Below are positions 9,297 to 17,904 of a DNA stretch of 64,000 nucleotides, piece after piece; the stretch's first letter is position 1; each line of letters opens with the position of its first letter. Made by a program: the position numbers and the translations under genes. Source of the stretch: Labedella gwakjiensis (GTDB lineage Bacteria > Actinomycetota > Actinomycetes > Actinomycetales > Microbacteriaceae); the NCBI RefSeq assembly GCF_003014675.1, contig NZ_PYAU01000001.1:3038001-3102000 (forward strand), in the 5' to 3' direction. Under the pieces are notes generated by a model. The model made no database searches. It worked only from the letters and a program-made list of their open reading frames with translations, and was not told the origin of the DNA.

Positions 9297-10700
9297 ATGA
9301 CCGATCAGCATTTCGACGTCGTCGTTCTCGGCGCAGGACCGGGCGGATACGTCGCGGCCATCCGCGCCGCACAGCTCGGCAAGTCCGTCGCGATCGTCGA
9401 GGAGAAGTACTGGGGAGGCGTCTGTCTCAACGTCGGGTGCATCCCGTCCAAGGCGCTGCTGCGCAACGCGGAGCTCGCCCACATCTTCACCCACCAGGCG
9501 AAGACCTTCGGCATGAGCGGCGACGTCTCGTTCGACTACGGCGTCGCGTACGACCGCAGTCGCACCGTGGCCGACGGCCGCGTCAAGGGCGTCCACTTCC
9601 TCATGCGGAAGAACAAGATCACCGAGTTCGACGGTCGCGGCACGTTCACCGACGACCACACCCTCTCCGTCGCACTGTCGAGTGGTGAGACGCAGACGGT
9701 GTCGTTCGACAACATCATCATCGCCACGGGCTCCGTCGTGCGCCTGCTGCCCGGCGTCGAGCTGAGCGACAACGTGGTGACGTACGAGTCGCAGATCATG
9801 GAGCGCGACCTGCCGTCGTCGATCGTCATCGTGGGCGCCGGCGCGATCGGCATGGAGTTCGCCTACGTCATGCGCAACTACGGCGTCGAGGTCACGATCG
9901 TCGAGTTCCTCGATCGTGCGCTCCCCAACGAGGACGTCGACGTCTCGAAGGAGATCACGAAGCAGTACAAGGGCTACGGGATCCCGATCATGACCTCGAC
10001 GAAGGTCGAGAAGGTCGTGGACGAGGGGTCGCAGGTCACCGTGACCTACACGGCCAAGGACGGCTCGACCGGCACCCTCACGGCCGACAAGGTCCTCATG
10101 TCGGTCGGCTTCGCCCCGCGCGTGGACGGCTACGGCCTCGACAAGGCCGGCGTGAAGCTCACCGAGCGCGGCGCGATCGATATCGACGCTCGCATGCGCA
10201 CCAACGTCCCGCACATCTACGCGATCGGCGACGTCACCGCGAAGCTGCAGCTCGCGCACGTGGCTGAGGCCCAGGGTGTCGTGGCGGCGGAGACCATCGC
10301 CGACGCGGAGACGCAGGAGCTCGGCGACTACCGGATGATGCCGCGTGCCACGTTCTGCCAGCCGCAGGTGGCGAGCTTCGGTCTCACCGAGCAGCAGGCG
10401 CGCGACGAGGGACACGACGTGAAGGTCGTCTCGTTCCCGTTCATGGCCAACGGCAAGGCGCACGGCCTCGGTGAGCCCACCGGGTTCGTGAAGCTCGTCG
10501 CCGACGCCGAGTACGGCGAGCTCCTCGGTGGTCACCTCATCGGACCGGACGTCTCCGAGCTCCTCCCGGAGCTCACGCTCGCGCAGAAGTGGGACCTCAC
10601 GGCCACGGAGCTCGCGCGGAACGTGCACACGCACCCGACGCTGAGCGAGGCCCTGCAGGAGGGCTTCCACGGTCTCACGGGGCACATGATCAACTTCTGA
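9297..10700 (+). CDS. lpdA: Dihydrolipoyl dehydrogenase (E3)
   Basis: This flavin disulfide oxidoreductase reoxidises dihydrolipoamide in the 2-oxoacid dehydrogenase and glycine cleavage complexes. The FAD-binding motif [10 protein letters not shown] is at residues 11-20, the redox-active pair is C43-LNVG-C48, a second nucleotide motif [10 protein letters not shown] sits near residue 180, and the C-terminal interface carries the catalytic HTHPTLSE. At 467 residues it is full length. It is a single-gene unit, with a ribosome site before the ATG and a strong palindromic terminator 12 bases after the stop. No E1 or E2 gene is nearby, as is common for actinobacterial lpd. Confidence 0.96.
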   Translation: MTDQHFDVVVLGAGPGGYVAAIRAAQLGKSVAIVEEKYWGGVCLNVGCIPSKALLRNAELAHIFTHQAKTFGMSGDVSFDYGVAYDRSRTVADGRVKGVHFLMRKNKITEFDGRGTFTDDHTLSVALSSGETQTVSFDNIIIATGSVVRLLPGVELSDNVVTYESQIMERDLPSSIVIVGAGAIGMEFAYVMRNYGVEVTIVEFLDRALPNEDVDVSKEITKQYKGYGIPIMTSTKVEKVVDEGSQVTVTYTAKDGSTGTLTADKVLMSVGFAPRVDGYGLDKAGVKLTERGAIDIDARMRTNVPHIYAIGDVTAKLQLAHVAEAQGVVAAETIADAETQELGDYRMMPRATFCQPQVASFGLTEQQARDEGHDVKVVSFPFMANGKAHGLGEPTGFVKLVADAEYGELLGGHLIGPDVSELLPELTLAQKWDLTATELARNVHTHPTLSEALQEGFHGLTGHMINF

Positions 10701-10712
10701 TCGACGTCGTCG

Positions 10713-10757
10713 AACCGCACAGGGCGGGTGATCTCGGATCACCCGCCCTGTGCGGTT
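10713..10757. terminator. Perfect 21-bp palindromic terminator after lpdA
   Basis: Arms 10713-10733 and 10737-10757 are perfectly complementary, with a three-base loop. There is no T-tract, as is usual in high-GC actinobacteria. It separates lpdA from the antiporter gene. Confidence 0.8.
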
Positions 10758-10791
10758 CCCGGCAGGGACCTGTCCGATGGGCGTATCGGAC

Positions 10792-10797
10792 TAGCCT
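10792..10797 (+). promoter_or_regulatory. Predicted -10 box (TAGCCT) of the antiporter gene
   Basis: TAGCCT follows the lpdA terminator and precedes a leader with a GGGAGGG ribosome site. Confidence 0.35.
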
Positions 10798-10830
10798 CGG
10801 ATCACGGATCGGACGGACGGGAGGGCAGCC

Positions 10831-12747
10831 ATGGAGATCCTGGTCGTCGGTGTCGCCGCGCTCATCGTGATCGCCGGCGCCACGGCTCTCGGTCCACGCC
10901 TGCGCGTCGCCGCCCCGCTCATCCTCGTGGTCCTCGGCATCGTGGTGAGCTTCCTTCCCGTGCTGCCCGACTTCGAGGTCGACCCCGAGTGGATCCTCGC
11001 GGGCATCCTGCCGCCGCTGCTGTATTCGGCGGCCGTGTCCATGCCCGCCATGAACTTCCGTCGGGAGCTCAATGCGATCGGCGGGCTGTCGATCGTGCTC
11101 GTCGTGCTCTCGGCCGTCGTCCTCGGATTCTTCTTCTCCCTCGTGATCCCGGGTCTCGGGATCTGGTGGGGAATCGCTCTCGGTGCCATCGTGAGCCCGA
11201 CGGACGCGGTCGCGACGTCCATCGTCCGACGGTTGGGTGTCGGCGGGCGAATCGTCTCCGTCCTCGAGGGCGAGAGTCTGCTCAACGACGCGACGGCACT
11301 CGTCCTGCTGCGATCCGCCATCGCGGCGACGGCCGCCGCGGTCTCCTTCTGGGATGTGGCCGGCGACTTCGCATTCGCCGTCGCCATCGCGGCTGTGCTC
11401 GGAGTCGTCGTCGGGTTCGCGAACCTGTGGGTGCGTCAGCGCGTCACCGATTCGACGGTGAACACCGTGCTGTCGTTCACCGTGCCGTTTCTCGCTTCGA
11501 TCCCGGCAGAGCTCCTGGGGGCGTCGGGCCTCGTGGCCGCCGTCGTCGCGGGACTCATCACGGGTCACGGCGCGGCCAGGCGGCTGTCTCCGCAGCACCG
11601 TGCATCGGATGCGCAGAACTGGCGCACCGTCGAGCTCGTGCTCGAGGGAGGGATCTTCCTCATCATGGGCCTCGAGCTCTCCGCCCTGATGGCGGATGTC
11701 GAGGCCGCTCACGAGGGCGTACACAATGCGGTCATCATCGCGCTCGGGGCGCTCCTGCTCACCGTGCTCGTGCGGGCCGCGTACCTGACGCCGCTTCTGA
11801 CGATCCTCCGCGGTCGACGGCTTCGCCGGGAGCAGGCGAAGCCGCGGATCGAGGCGCTCAACGAGCGCTTGGGCGAGAGCGGAGAACCCGCCGAGTGGCC
11901 GTTCGGTCGTCGAGCGCCGATGACGGACCAGCGCGTCCGCCAGACGAGGACGCGACTTCGGCGCCTCCTCGCGGACATGGATTATTACGTCGCGGAGCCG
12001 CTCGGGTGGCGCGAGGGCGGCGTGCTCGTCTGGGCGGGAATGCGTGGCGCCGTCACGCTCGCTGCCGCGCAGACCCTCCCGTCTGACACCCCGAACCGTT
12101 CGCTGCTCGTCCTGATCGCGTTCTTCGTCGCGGCTGCGTCGCTCATGCTGCAGGGCGGAACGCTGTCCCGGGTCGTCCGGTGGCTGAAACCTGCTGGGGT
12201 CGACGAGGATGCTCAGCGCGCGGAGCGTGCCGCTTTGCTCGAGCTCCTGTCGGACGTCTCGCGCCGCGTGCGTGAGGAGCAGGGGCTTCCGCCGGTAGGC
12301 GGCCCGGCGTCCGCTGTCGTCGTCGATACCGATGCCGATGCGCGAAACGCGCACAGTGTTCGTTCGGAGACCAGCCCCGATAGCGATGCCGATGGCGATG
12401 CTTACGGCGAGCTGACACCGGAGGAGCAGGAGCGGGACGCATTGGACGGCGGGTCTCGGCACGCGCCGGGAGCGTCTGGTTCGAGCGGCGGCAGCGGTCC
12501 GGGCGGTGACGGGCCGGGTGGTGACGGGCCGGGTCGTGACGCAAGCACGGACGAGGACGATGAGCGTGTTGCTCTTCATGCCCGGATGCGTGCTGTGACG
12601 CTCGCGGTCATCCTCGCCCAGCGGGAGGCGCTTCTCGACGCCAGAGACGACGGAACGTTCGACGCCGAGTCGCTCGACATGGCCCTCGCGACGCTCGATG
12701 CGGCCCAGATCAGCCTCGAACTCCAGGGTGCGCCGCCCGAACGTTGA
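10831..12747 (+). CDS. Na+/H+ antiporter, CPA1 (NhaP-type) family
   Basis: This membrane protein exchanges protons for sodium or potassium. The first 400 residues contain about twelve hydrophobic segments. The family signatures SPTDAVATS (ion path) and EGESLLNDATALV (catalytic Asn-Asp) lie in the expected places. Another segment, MRGAVTLAAAQTLP, is at about residues 405-418. After residue about 440 there is a long cytoplasmic tail with an acidic, low-complexity middle that includes GPGGDG repeats, ending in a helical region. The tail's role is unknown; regulatory tails are known in CPA1 proteins. The ATG has a good ribosome site (GGGAGGG). Ion specificity cannot be told from sequence. Confidence 0.92.
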   Translation: MEILVVGVAALIVIAGATALGPRLRVAAPLILVVLGIVVSFLPVLPDFEVDPEWILAGILPPLLYSAAVSMPAMNFRRELNAIGGLSIVLVVLSAVVLGFFFSLVIPGLGIWWGIALGAIVSPTDAVATSIVRRLGVGGRIVSVLEGESLLNDATALVLLRSAIAATAAAVSFWDVAGDFAFAVAIAAVLGVVVGFANLWVRQRVTDSTVNTVLSFTVPFLASIPAELLGASGLVAAVVAGLITGHGAARRLSPQHRASDAQNWRTVELVLEGGIFLIMGLELSALMADVEAAHEGVHNAVIIALGALLLTVLVRAAYLTPLLTILRGRRLRREQAKPRIEALNERLGESGEPAEWPFGRRAPMTDQRVRQTRTRLRRLLADMDYYVAEPLGWREGGVLVWAGMRGAVTLAAAQTLPSDTPNRSLLVLIAFFVAAASLMLQGGTLSRVVRWLKPAGVDEDAQRAERAALLELLSDVSRRVREEQGLPPVGGPASAVVVDTDADARNAHSVRSETSPDSDADGDAYGELTPEEQERDALDGGSRHAPGASGSSGGSGPGGDGPGGDGPGRDASTDEDDERVALHARMRAVTLAVILAQREALLDARDDGTFDAESLDMALATLDAAQISLELQGAPPER

Positions 12748-12848
12748 GCAGGCTGCGCCCGCGCCATCGTGTCCTCGTTCCTGGCCGCGGTGTTCACGAC
12801 GGCGTGCCGCAAGCCCCGCGGAGCCATCGACGGAGTGACCCCGTGTTG

Positions 12849-14225
12849 TCATCCGGTGCGGGTGAGGGGTGGTCCGGTGCGGGCCTTGGTGGTGTGGGTC
12901 CAATCGGGGTGGCCCGGTCCACGGACGTGGGGGATTCCGTCCGGCATGGTGAGTCGCCAGGGTCCGTTGTCGATGTTCTGGTGGTGTCCCCAGCACAACA
13001 GGACTCCGTTGTCGGTGTGGGTCTGCCCGCCGCCACGCCACGGGATGACGTGGTGGACGTCGCACCACCCCGCGGGCGTGGTGCACCCGGGGATGACGCA
13101 CCCGCCATCCCGAGCCGTGATGGCCCGGCGTTGCGACGAGGTGAAGCAGCGTTGCACGGACCCGAGGGACAGGATGCGTCGGTTCGGGTTCATCGTGACG
13201 GTCTGGATGCCGCGGGAGTCGATCATCTTCTCGATGCTGTCAACGGAGATGGGGGTGTCGACGCCATCGATCGTGCCGACACCATGTCCCTCGTCGAGTG
13301 CCGTCTGTGTCACGGTGACCGTGATCGCAGGTGCCGACCCGGCCTGTTCGGGGGCGTCCTTCACGCGCGATGCTGCGCTGATGATGTCGGCCAATGTGTC
13401 GTGGCGACGTTGCGCCGGGGTGCGGTCATCGGTGTGCGGGACGGACGTGTCCGGGTCGCCGAATGGCCGGGACGGGTCGGTGAAGCTCACCTTCCGCACG
13501 TGAGCGTCGATGAGTCGCTTCAACGACGCCCCGATCTCCAACGTCAACAACCCATGCACCGGGATGAGCCCATCCCTCGTCTCCGGTCCGATCGTGAAGC
13601 GTCGTCTCCGCCGTGCCGCTTCTTCCCGGGGGCGGACCCCGTCGGGGTCGATCGCTTCGACGAACAGCTGGGCTTGCCCTCGGACGAGATCCGCGCGGAG
13701 GGGCGGGTGATTCGCGGAACCCGCAGCCAACTGCACCAATGCCTCTTCCGCCTCCGACACGACGACCGGATCGACCCGCGGCGAAACCCCATCGAGAGCG
13801 TCGGTGAGGATCGTGGCCGCGTCGACGCCCAGAGTTCCGGCGGACACTGCCTCGGCGATCAGGGGATGCGCTGACCCCGTCTCCGCGCCGGTCAGCGACA
13901 CTCCGGCGTTGAGCTTCCCACCCAGCCGGATTCTCCGTTTTGCGTCCCGGTCCGGCAACCCGGTGAGCGTCGCGACGGCGTCGACCGCGGACGCATACCC
14001 GAGGGCGGCGAGAGCGTCGAGGGGCCCGCCGGTACGGTTCTCCGCGTCCCCGGCGAGCGCGACACGGGCGGCGTCCACGAGGCGGCCGAGTCGCTCCACA
14101 TCACGGAGCAACGTCACCCACTCGGAGGTCGACAACCGGCCCGGAACCAGGCCCGCGACGGACACGCCGAGGATCGCGGTCGCGTGTGCGACCGCGTCCT
14201 GGAAAGGCGCGCCGTGGGTGGTCAT
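12849..14225 (-). CDS. HNH endonuclease signature protein of the 13E12/DUF222 family
   Basis: The 458-residue product has a long helical DUF222 region followed by a C-terminal HNH motif (C-x4-C, then DVHHVIPWRGGG and NGVLLCWGHHQ). This is the architecture of the mycobacterial 13E12 repeat family, which occurs in many copies per genome in Microbacteriaceae and mycobacteria. The biological role is unsettled; they are suspected mobile or selfish nuclease genes. ATG at 14225 is used; a GTG at 14240 would add five residues. The 100 bases downstream and 205 upstream hold no other gene, and a dispersed-repeat-like sequence sits just upstream. Confidence 0.9.
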   Translation of the reverse strand: MTTHGAPFQDAVAHATAILGVSVAGLVPGRLSTSEWVTLLRDVERLGRLVDAARVALAGDAENRTGGPLDALAALGYASAVDAVATLTGLPDRDAKRRIRLGGKLNAGVSLTGAETGSAHPLIAEAVSAGTLGVDAATILTDALDGVSPRVDPVVVSEAEEALVQLAAGSANHPPLRADLVRGQAQLFVEAIDPDGVRPREEAARRRRRFTIGPETRDGLIPVHGLLTLEIGASLKRLIDAHVRKVSFTDPSRPFGDPDTSVPHTDDRTPAQRRHDTLADIISAASRVKDAPEQAGSAPAITVTVTQTALDEGHGVGTIDGVDTPISVDSIEKMIDSRGIQTVTMNPNRRILSLGSVQRCFTSSQRRAITARDGGCVIPGCTTPAGWCDVHHVIPWRGGGQTHTDNGVLLCWGHHQNIDNGPWRLTMPDGIPHVRGPGHPDWTHTTKARTGPPLTRTG

Positions 14226-14334
14226 GTACCCAGTGAACACGACACCACCGACACTGAAGGCGGTATCTGGAAAAGGAGTCAGAAACTCGGACGGATACTC
14301 GTTGTGGACGACAGGTTACGGCCTCGAGGTGGTG

Positions 14335-14356
14335 CCCTTCGGCGGGCTCAGGGACC
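14335..14356. repeat. Degenerate copy of a dispersed CTTCG-N4-GGCTCAGGGACC-type repeat
   Basis: This stretch resembles the short dispersed element (consensus close to CTTCGACAGGCTCAGGGACC) that I recall as common in Microbacteriaceae intergenic DNA, with GGCGG replacing GACAG. Only one copy was noticed here. It lies in the gene-free stretch 14226-14430 between the HNH gene and yoaK-like gene. Confidence 0.4.
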
Positions 14357-14430
14357 GTGGGAAAAGGAAACCGGGAGCGGCGACGCAACCCCGATCCAGG
14401 GCTCACCTGCCAGGGTCGACGTGCCTGGGC

Positions 14431-15141
14431 TCATACGCCGACGCGGGACTCCGCTCGGCGCTCCGCCCGGGACGTCAGACTCAGCATGAGGACGCCTGCC
14501 ACATAGAGCACCCCACCGCCGGCGAGCGCCGCCGCTCCGGACATCCATCCGATGAGGGCAGCTCCCAGCGCCGCGCCGCCGCCCATCGCGACCACGGCCA
14601 GCAGTCGCTGCACCCACTTCTCGCCGCGTCCACCGCCGAGTCGACTGTCCCTGGCGAGGTTCGCGAGGGTGTTGGTGACCACGATGGTGGTGATGTCGCT
14701 GTTGCCGATGGGCTTTACCGCCGATACCTGGGCGCCCATCACGATCGCGAGGAGCGCCGTCACGATGAGCAGGCCGCGGTCGTCGAGCTCTCCGAGTACA
14801 GCCCATACCGCAGCGAGCCCCGCGATGATCAGGGCGCCCGTGACGAGTGTCCACACCGAGCGTCGGGGGAGCAGACGGGTGTGTCCCCTGCCGACGATCC
14901 GTCCGCTCACGATGGAGCCGAGGACGAAACCGGCGAGCGCGACCACGTTGTTGAGGAACGGGATGCCGGCGACACCCACGAGCGCGAAACCGATGAACAG
15001 CACGTTCCCCGTCATGTTGCCGGTGAAGACGCGATCGAGAGCCAGATAGCTCACGGCGTCGATCGATCCGGTCGCGGCGGTGAGCAGGATCAGGCCGGCG
15101 GCGTAACGGCGGATGTGAGACGACACGGTGGGGACCTCCAC
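14431..15141 (-). CDS. YoaK/DUF1275 family membrane protein
   Basis: The 236-residue protein has six or seven hydrophobic segments. It carries the DUF1275 hallmarks: TGSIDAVSYLAL near residue 25, FTGNMTGNVLFIG near 40 and, after the middle, SAVKPIGNSDITTIVVTNT. The family is widespread in bacteria and presumed to be a transporter or permease, but no substrate is established. The start is GTG at 15141; TAGGCT lies five bases upstream, consistent with a leaderless transcript. It diverges from the small PspC gene. Confidence 0.88.
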   Translation of the reverse strand: MEVPTVSSHIRRYAAGLILLTAATGSIDAVSYLALDRVFTGNMTGNVLFIGFALVGVAGIPFLNNVVALAGFVLGSIVSGRIVGRGHTRLLPRRSVWTLVTGALIIAGLAAVWAVLGELDDRGLLIVTALLAIVMGAQVSAVKPIGNSDITTIVVTNTLANLARDSRLGGGRGEKWVQRLLAVVAMGGGAALGAALIGWMSGAAALAGGGVLYVAGVLMLSLTSRAERRAESRVGV

Positions 15142-15227
15142 CGACCAGCCTACGATCGGGCGATCCCCCTCGCTTCACGGGGGACAGCCCCCTGGGCCGG
15201 CGGCGCGAGGTCTGCCATGCTCGACGC

Positions 15228-15407
15228 ATGAACCTCGTACGTCCTCGCCGCGGCCGCGTCTTCGCGGGCGTCTGCGCCGCCATCGCCAACCGTTACCAGT
15301 GGAACCCGACGACGGTGAGGGTCCTCACGGTCCTCAGCCTCCTGCTTCCGGGCCCTCAGATCATCCTGTACGTCATCCTCTGGATCATCATCCCCAAGGA
15401 GGCGTGA
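15228..15407 (+). CDS. PspC-domain mini-protein
   Basis: This 59-residue protein matches the core of the PspC domain: RGRVFAGVCAAIANRY followed by a WNPTTVRVL turn and a C-terminal hydrophobic helix ending WIIIPKEA. Such short PspC proteins are small membrane proteins linked to the phage-shock/envelope-stress response, though their role in actinobacteria is not well defined. It has its own ATG preceded by a weak CATGCT -10-like hexamer at six bases. It stands alone between yoaK-like and DUF3072 genes. Confidence 0.85.
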   Translation: MNLVRPRRGRVFAGVCAAIANRYQWNPTTVRVLTVLSLLLPGPQIILYVILWIIIPKEA

Positions 15408-15497
15408 CCCCGCGTCACGCGGCGTCTCCGTCGCCCCCTCGGGGCCGACGCCGGAAACCCGAACGTGCAACCCCTCAGCAGTGTCGGTGGTGCGGGG

Positions 15498-15503
15498 TAG
15501 CGT
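15498..15503 (+). promoter_or_regulatory. Predicted -10 box (TAGCGT) of the DUF3072 gene
   Basis: TAGCGT lies seven bases before the ATG at 15511. This supports that start and a leaderless transcript. Confidence 0.45.
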
Positions 15504-15510
15504 CAGCCAC

Positions 15511-15852
15511 ATGAGCCAAGAGAACATCAACCCGGTCAACACCAACCCCACGTCGAACGACGAGCACATCGCCGACGCCGGCAACACCAACCCCGGCCCC
15601 AACGACGGCGCCGACGCCCCCAACGGGGCCACGGGAACCGAGGGCGACACCCTCGGCGGGAACAGTGGCGATACCGCCGTCAAGGACCCCGACGACTGGG
15701 TCACGGGCGACGAGCCGATGACGGGCGCGCAGCGCAGCTACCTCGACACGCTCGCGCGCGAGGCGGGCGAGGAACTGTCCGCCGACCTCACCAAGGCCGA
15801 GGCGTCCGAGCACATCGAGCGCCTCCAGGAGAAGACAGGACGAGGGAAGTAG
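15511..15852 (+). CDS. DUF3072 domain protein
   Basis: A 113-residue soluble, acidic protein. The first 65 residues are rich in Asn, Thr, Asp and Gly and look disordered. The last 45 contain the DUF3072 core, with PMTGAQRSYLDTLAREAGEE and a following EASEHIERLQ helix. A similar helix pair (a short SAP-like fold) occurs in other small proteins, but no function is established. The start at 15511 is set by the upstream TAGCGT hexamer; codons before it lie in the promoter. Confidence 0.82.
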   Translation: MSQENINPVNTNPTSNDEHIADAGNTNPGPNDGADAPNGATGTEGDTLGGNSGDTAVKDPDDWVTGDEPMTGAQRSYLDTLAREAGEELSADLTKAEASEHIERLQEKTGRGK

Positions 15853-15886
15853 TCATCCGTCGTCTCGCTCCCTCTCCCTCGCTCAC

Positions 15887-16666
15887 ATGAGCGCGGGAGA
15901 GGGGTGGTCCGACGTCGCCGAATTGTGGGCGGAGTCGTGGGGTCCCGCCGCGCGGCCCGTGCATCTCCGTCTCGTCGAGAGTGCCAACATCGAGCCGGGT
16001 GCAAGGGTCCTCGACGTCGGTTGTGGGACAGGTGAGTTCCTGGCCGTGCTCGCGAGCCGTGGTGCCCTCGTCGCCGGCATCGATGCGGCCTCAGGGATGG
16101 TCGAGCGCTCGCGCCTCGCGGTGCCCGGCGCCGACATCCGGCAGGCGTCGTGGGAGCGCATTCCCTGGCCGGACGCAACATTCGACGTGGTCACGGCCGT
16201 GAACGCTCTCCAATTCGCGGATGACTCTCTCGCCGCGCTCGATGAGGCCGTGCGGGTGACGCGGCCGGGAGGACTCATCGTCATCGCGAACTGGGCCGAT
16301 CGCGCACTCAACGATCTCGACACGATCGATGCCGCCCTCGCGGTGGCCGACGGGGAGGAACCGACGCCCGACGGGGATCTGCGCCTACCCGGCGGACTCG
16401 AAGCGGTCCTCCGGGACTCGGGTGTGCATGTCGTGGAGGCCGGCACGATCGACATCCGCTGGGAACTGCCCGGATCGACAGCGCTCCTCCGCGCCGTCCT
16501 CCTCGATGACGAGACGTCGGACGACGCGGAACCCTACCGCGCCACCGTGCTCCGGTCGGCGCAGCCTTACGTGCGCGAGGATGGGCGGTACGTGCTGGAC
16601 AACACGTTCCGGTACGCCGTCGGTCGCGTGGCCGGCGACGCCCTCGACGGACAGGACGACGCATGA
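15887..16666 (+). CDS. Class I SAM-dependent methyltransferase
   Basis: The 259-residue protein has the class I methyltransferase fold. Motif I, VLDVGCGTGEF, is near residue 41, an acidic residue (GIDAASGM) at the end of strand 2 binds the SAM ribose, and PDATFDVVTAVNALQF and VRVTRPGGLIVIANW mark strands 4 and 5. The general UbiE/methyltransferase-11 look gives no substrate. Its stop overlaps the next ATG as ATGA, so the two genes are translated together. Confidence 0.88.
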   Translation: MSAGEGWSDVAELWAESWGPAARPVHLRLVESANIEPGARVLDVGCGTGEFLAVLASRGALVAGIDAASGMVERSRLAVPGADIRQASWERIPWPDATFDVVTAVNALQFADDSLAALDEAVRVTRPGGLIVIANWADRALNDLDTIDAALAVADGEEPTPDGDLRLPGGLEAVLRDSGVHVVEAGTIDIRWELPGSTALLRAVLLDDETSDDAEPYRATVLRSAQPYVREDGRYVLDNTFRYAVGRVAGDALDGQDDA

Positions 16667-16971
16667 GCACCTCGACACGCGGTGGCCGCTTCGAACTGGT
16701 CCTCGTGCGTCCCCGCCTGTCGATCAACCCGGGCGTCCGGCCGACCGTCGTGCTCGATGGCCGTGGGCAGCCCGCGCAGTGGGGGACAGGAACCTGGCAG
16801 AGACCGATCGGTGACACCACCATCGGCGTCTTCCTCTACAACAGAGCGTGGCGCTACGGCGAGGCGGAGGCGGTGCTGCCGGAGGGCACCACGCGTGTCG
16901 TCTATCGAGCACCCCGCCTGCCTTTCGGTCGCGGGCGCCTGACGGTGGAACACCCAGGCTGGTCGGACTGA
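16663..16971 (+). CDS. Conserved small protein, function unknown
   Basis: I do not recognise this 102-residue protein. It is basic, rich in beta-forming residues and contains no hydrophobic segment or known motif. It begins inside the stop codon of the methyltransferase gene (ATGA) and is followed by a GC-rich hairpin. The coupling suggests it acts with the methyltransferase. Codon use matches its neighbours, so it is likely a real gene. Confidence 0.7.
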   Translation: MSTSTRGGRFELVLVRPRLSINPGVRPTVVLDGRGQPAQWGTGTWQRPIGDTTIGVFLYNRAWRYGEAEAVLPEGTTRVVYRAPRLPFGRGRLTVEHPGWSD

Positions 16972-16981
16972 GCCCCACCCT

Positions 16982-16999
16982 CGCGGGCCGGGGCCCGCG
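16982..16999. terminator. Short GC hairpin between convergent genes
   Basis: CGCGGGCC at 16982-16989 pairs with GGCCCGCG at 16992-16999. Loop size is minimal and there is no T-tract, so the terminator call is tentative. Confidence 0.4.
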
Positions 17000-17010
17000 C
17001 GACGGCTGGA

Positions 17011-17778
17011 TCAGATGAGGCCGCGCAGGTAGTCCTCTGGACGGAGACCGGCGCTTCGCGCACGTTCGGCGAGTCGCGCGTGCTCGGTCTCCGACAGTGC
17101 GACGGTGATCGTCCGGCTCGGTGCGTCTGCCGGCTCGTCGTCGAAGGAGAACAGGCTCGGCGTCTCGGGCTGTGTCGTCACTCGTCGGCCCGATACGGGC
17201 TGCGCACCGACGGGATCGGTCGTCGCGGCGCTTGCGGCCGCCCCGCCCGCTGCCGCCCGGCCCGCGTCCGCCCGGCCAATCCCAGCGCGGCTCTCCGCCG
17301 CTCCGCCGCCGCCCGCCGTCGTGAGGCCGGGTCCCTCCGGCACCGCCGCCCCCCGTTGGAAAGCCTCAGCAACGGCTCGAGCCCGGGAGTCGGCCGCCTC
17401 GTTGAGGACGTGCCCCACGTGACCCTTGACCCACTCGAAGCGGTATCGTCTGCCGACGATCGCATCGTCGATCTGCTTCAGCAGGTCGACGTTCATGACC
17501 GGTTTGCCGTCGCCCTTGCGCCAGCCCTTCTTCTTCCAGCCCAGCATCCACTTCGTGACGCAGTTGATGACGTACTGGCTGTCGCACAGGATGTGGAGGT
17601 CGTCGTCGAGATGCGCCGTCGCGAGGAAAAGATCGAGGACCGCCATGAGCTCGCCCTGGTTGTTCGTGGCGTGCTTCCAGCCGCCGGCCGCCCAGTTCTC
17701 GTCGTCGATGTACCAGGCCCATCCGGCTGGTCCGGGGTTCCCGAGGGCGGATCCGTCCGCAGCGGCCGTGATGGTCAT
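17011..17778 (-). CDS. rnhA: Ribonuclease HI with ribbon-helix-helix-like C-terminal tail
   Basis: Residues 1-145 are RNase HI, which cuts RNA in RNA-DNA hybrids. The four carboxylates are visible at D8 (ADGSALGNPGP), E43 (NNQGEL), D66 (LCDSQYV) and D130, and H120 (KGHVGH) is the general base region. A Gly/Ala-rich linker (about 150-215) then leads to a last 33-residue segment, TITVALSETEHARLAERA onward, resembling a ribbon-helix-helix (CopG-type) DNA-binding unit. Bacterial RNase HI normally ends near residue 155, so the extra 100 residues are unusual. The ATG at 17778 has a GAAGGG ribosome site. Confidence 0.92.
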   Translation of the reverse strand: MTITAAADGSALGNPGPAGWAWYIDDENWAAGGWKHATNNQGELMAVLDLFLATAHLDDDLHILCDSQYVINCVTKWMLGWKKKGWRKGDGKPVMNVDLLKQIDDAIVGRRYRFEWVKGHVGHVLNEAADSRARAVAEAFQRGAAVPEGPGLTTAGGGGAAESRAGIGRADAGRAAAGGAAASAATTDPVGAQPVSGRRVTTQPETPSLFSFDDEPADAPSRTITVALSETEHARLAERARSAGLRPEDYLRGLI

Positions 17779-17904
17779 TCGTGCCCTTCGTCGATGGTGC
17801 CGTCCCATCGTAATCGCCCGTAGGATGTCGCTTCGCGTCGCCCTTCGGGGCCGGAGGACGACTGGAAGCGACACCCCACGGGCGCCGGAGACGAGGGCGA
17901 ACGG

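Noticed and set aside
10690-13101. 800-codon minus-strand open frame over the antiporter gene
   Set aside because: It mirrors the antiporter coding sequence, crosses the lpdA terminator and has the Arg/His/Asp-rich composition of antisense reading.
12849-14225. HNH gene as part of an active mobile element
   Set aside because: No terminal repeats, target duplications or integrase were found. Only the family's general habit of spreading suggests mobility.
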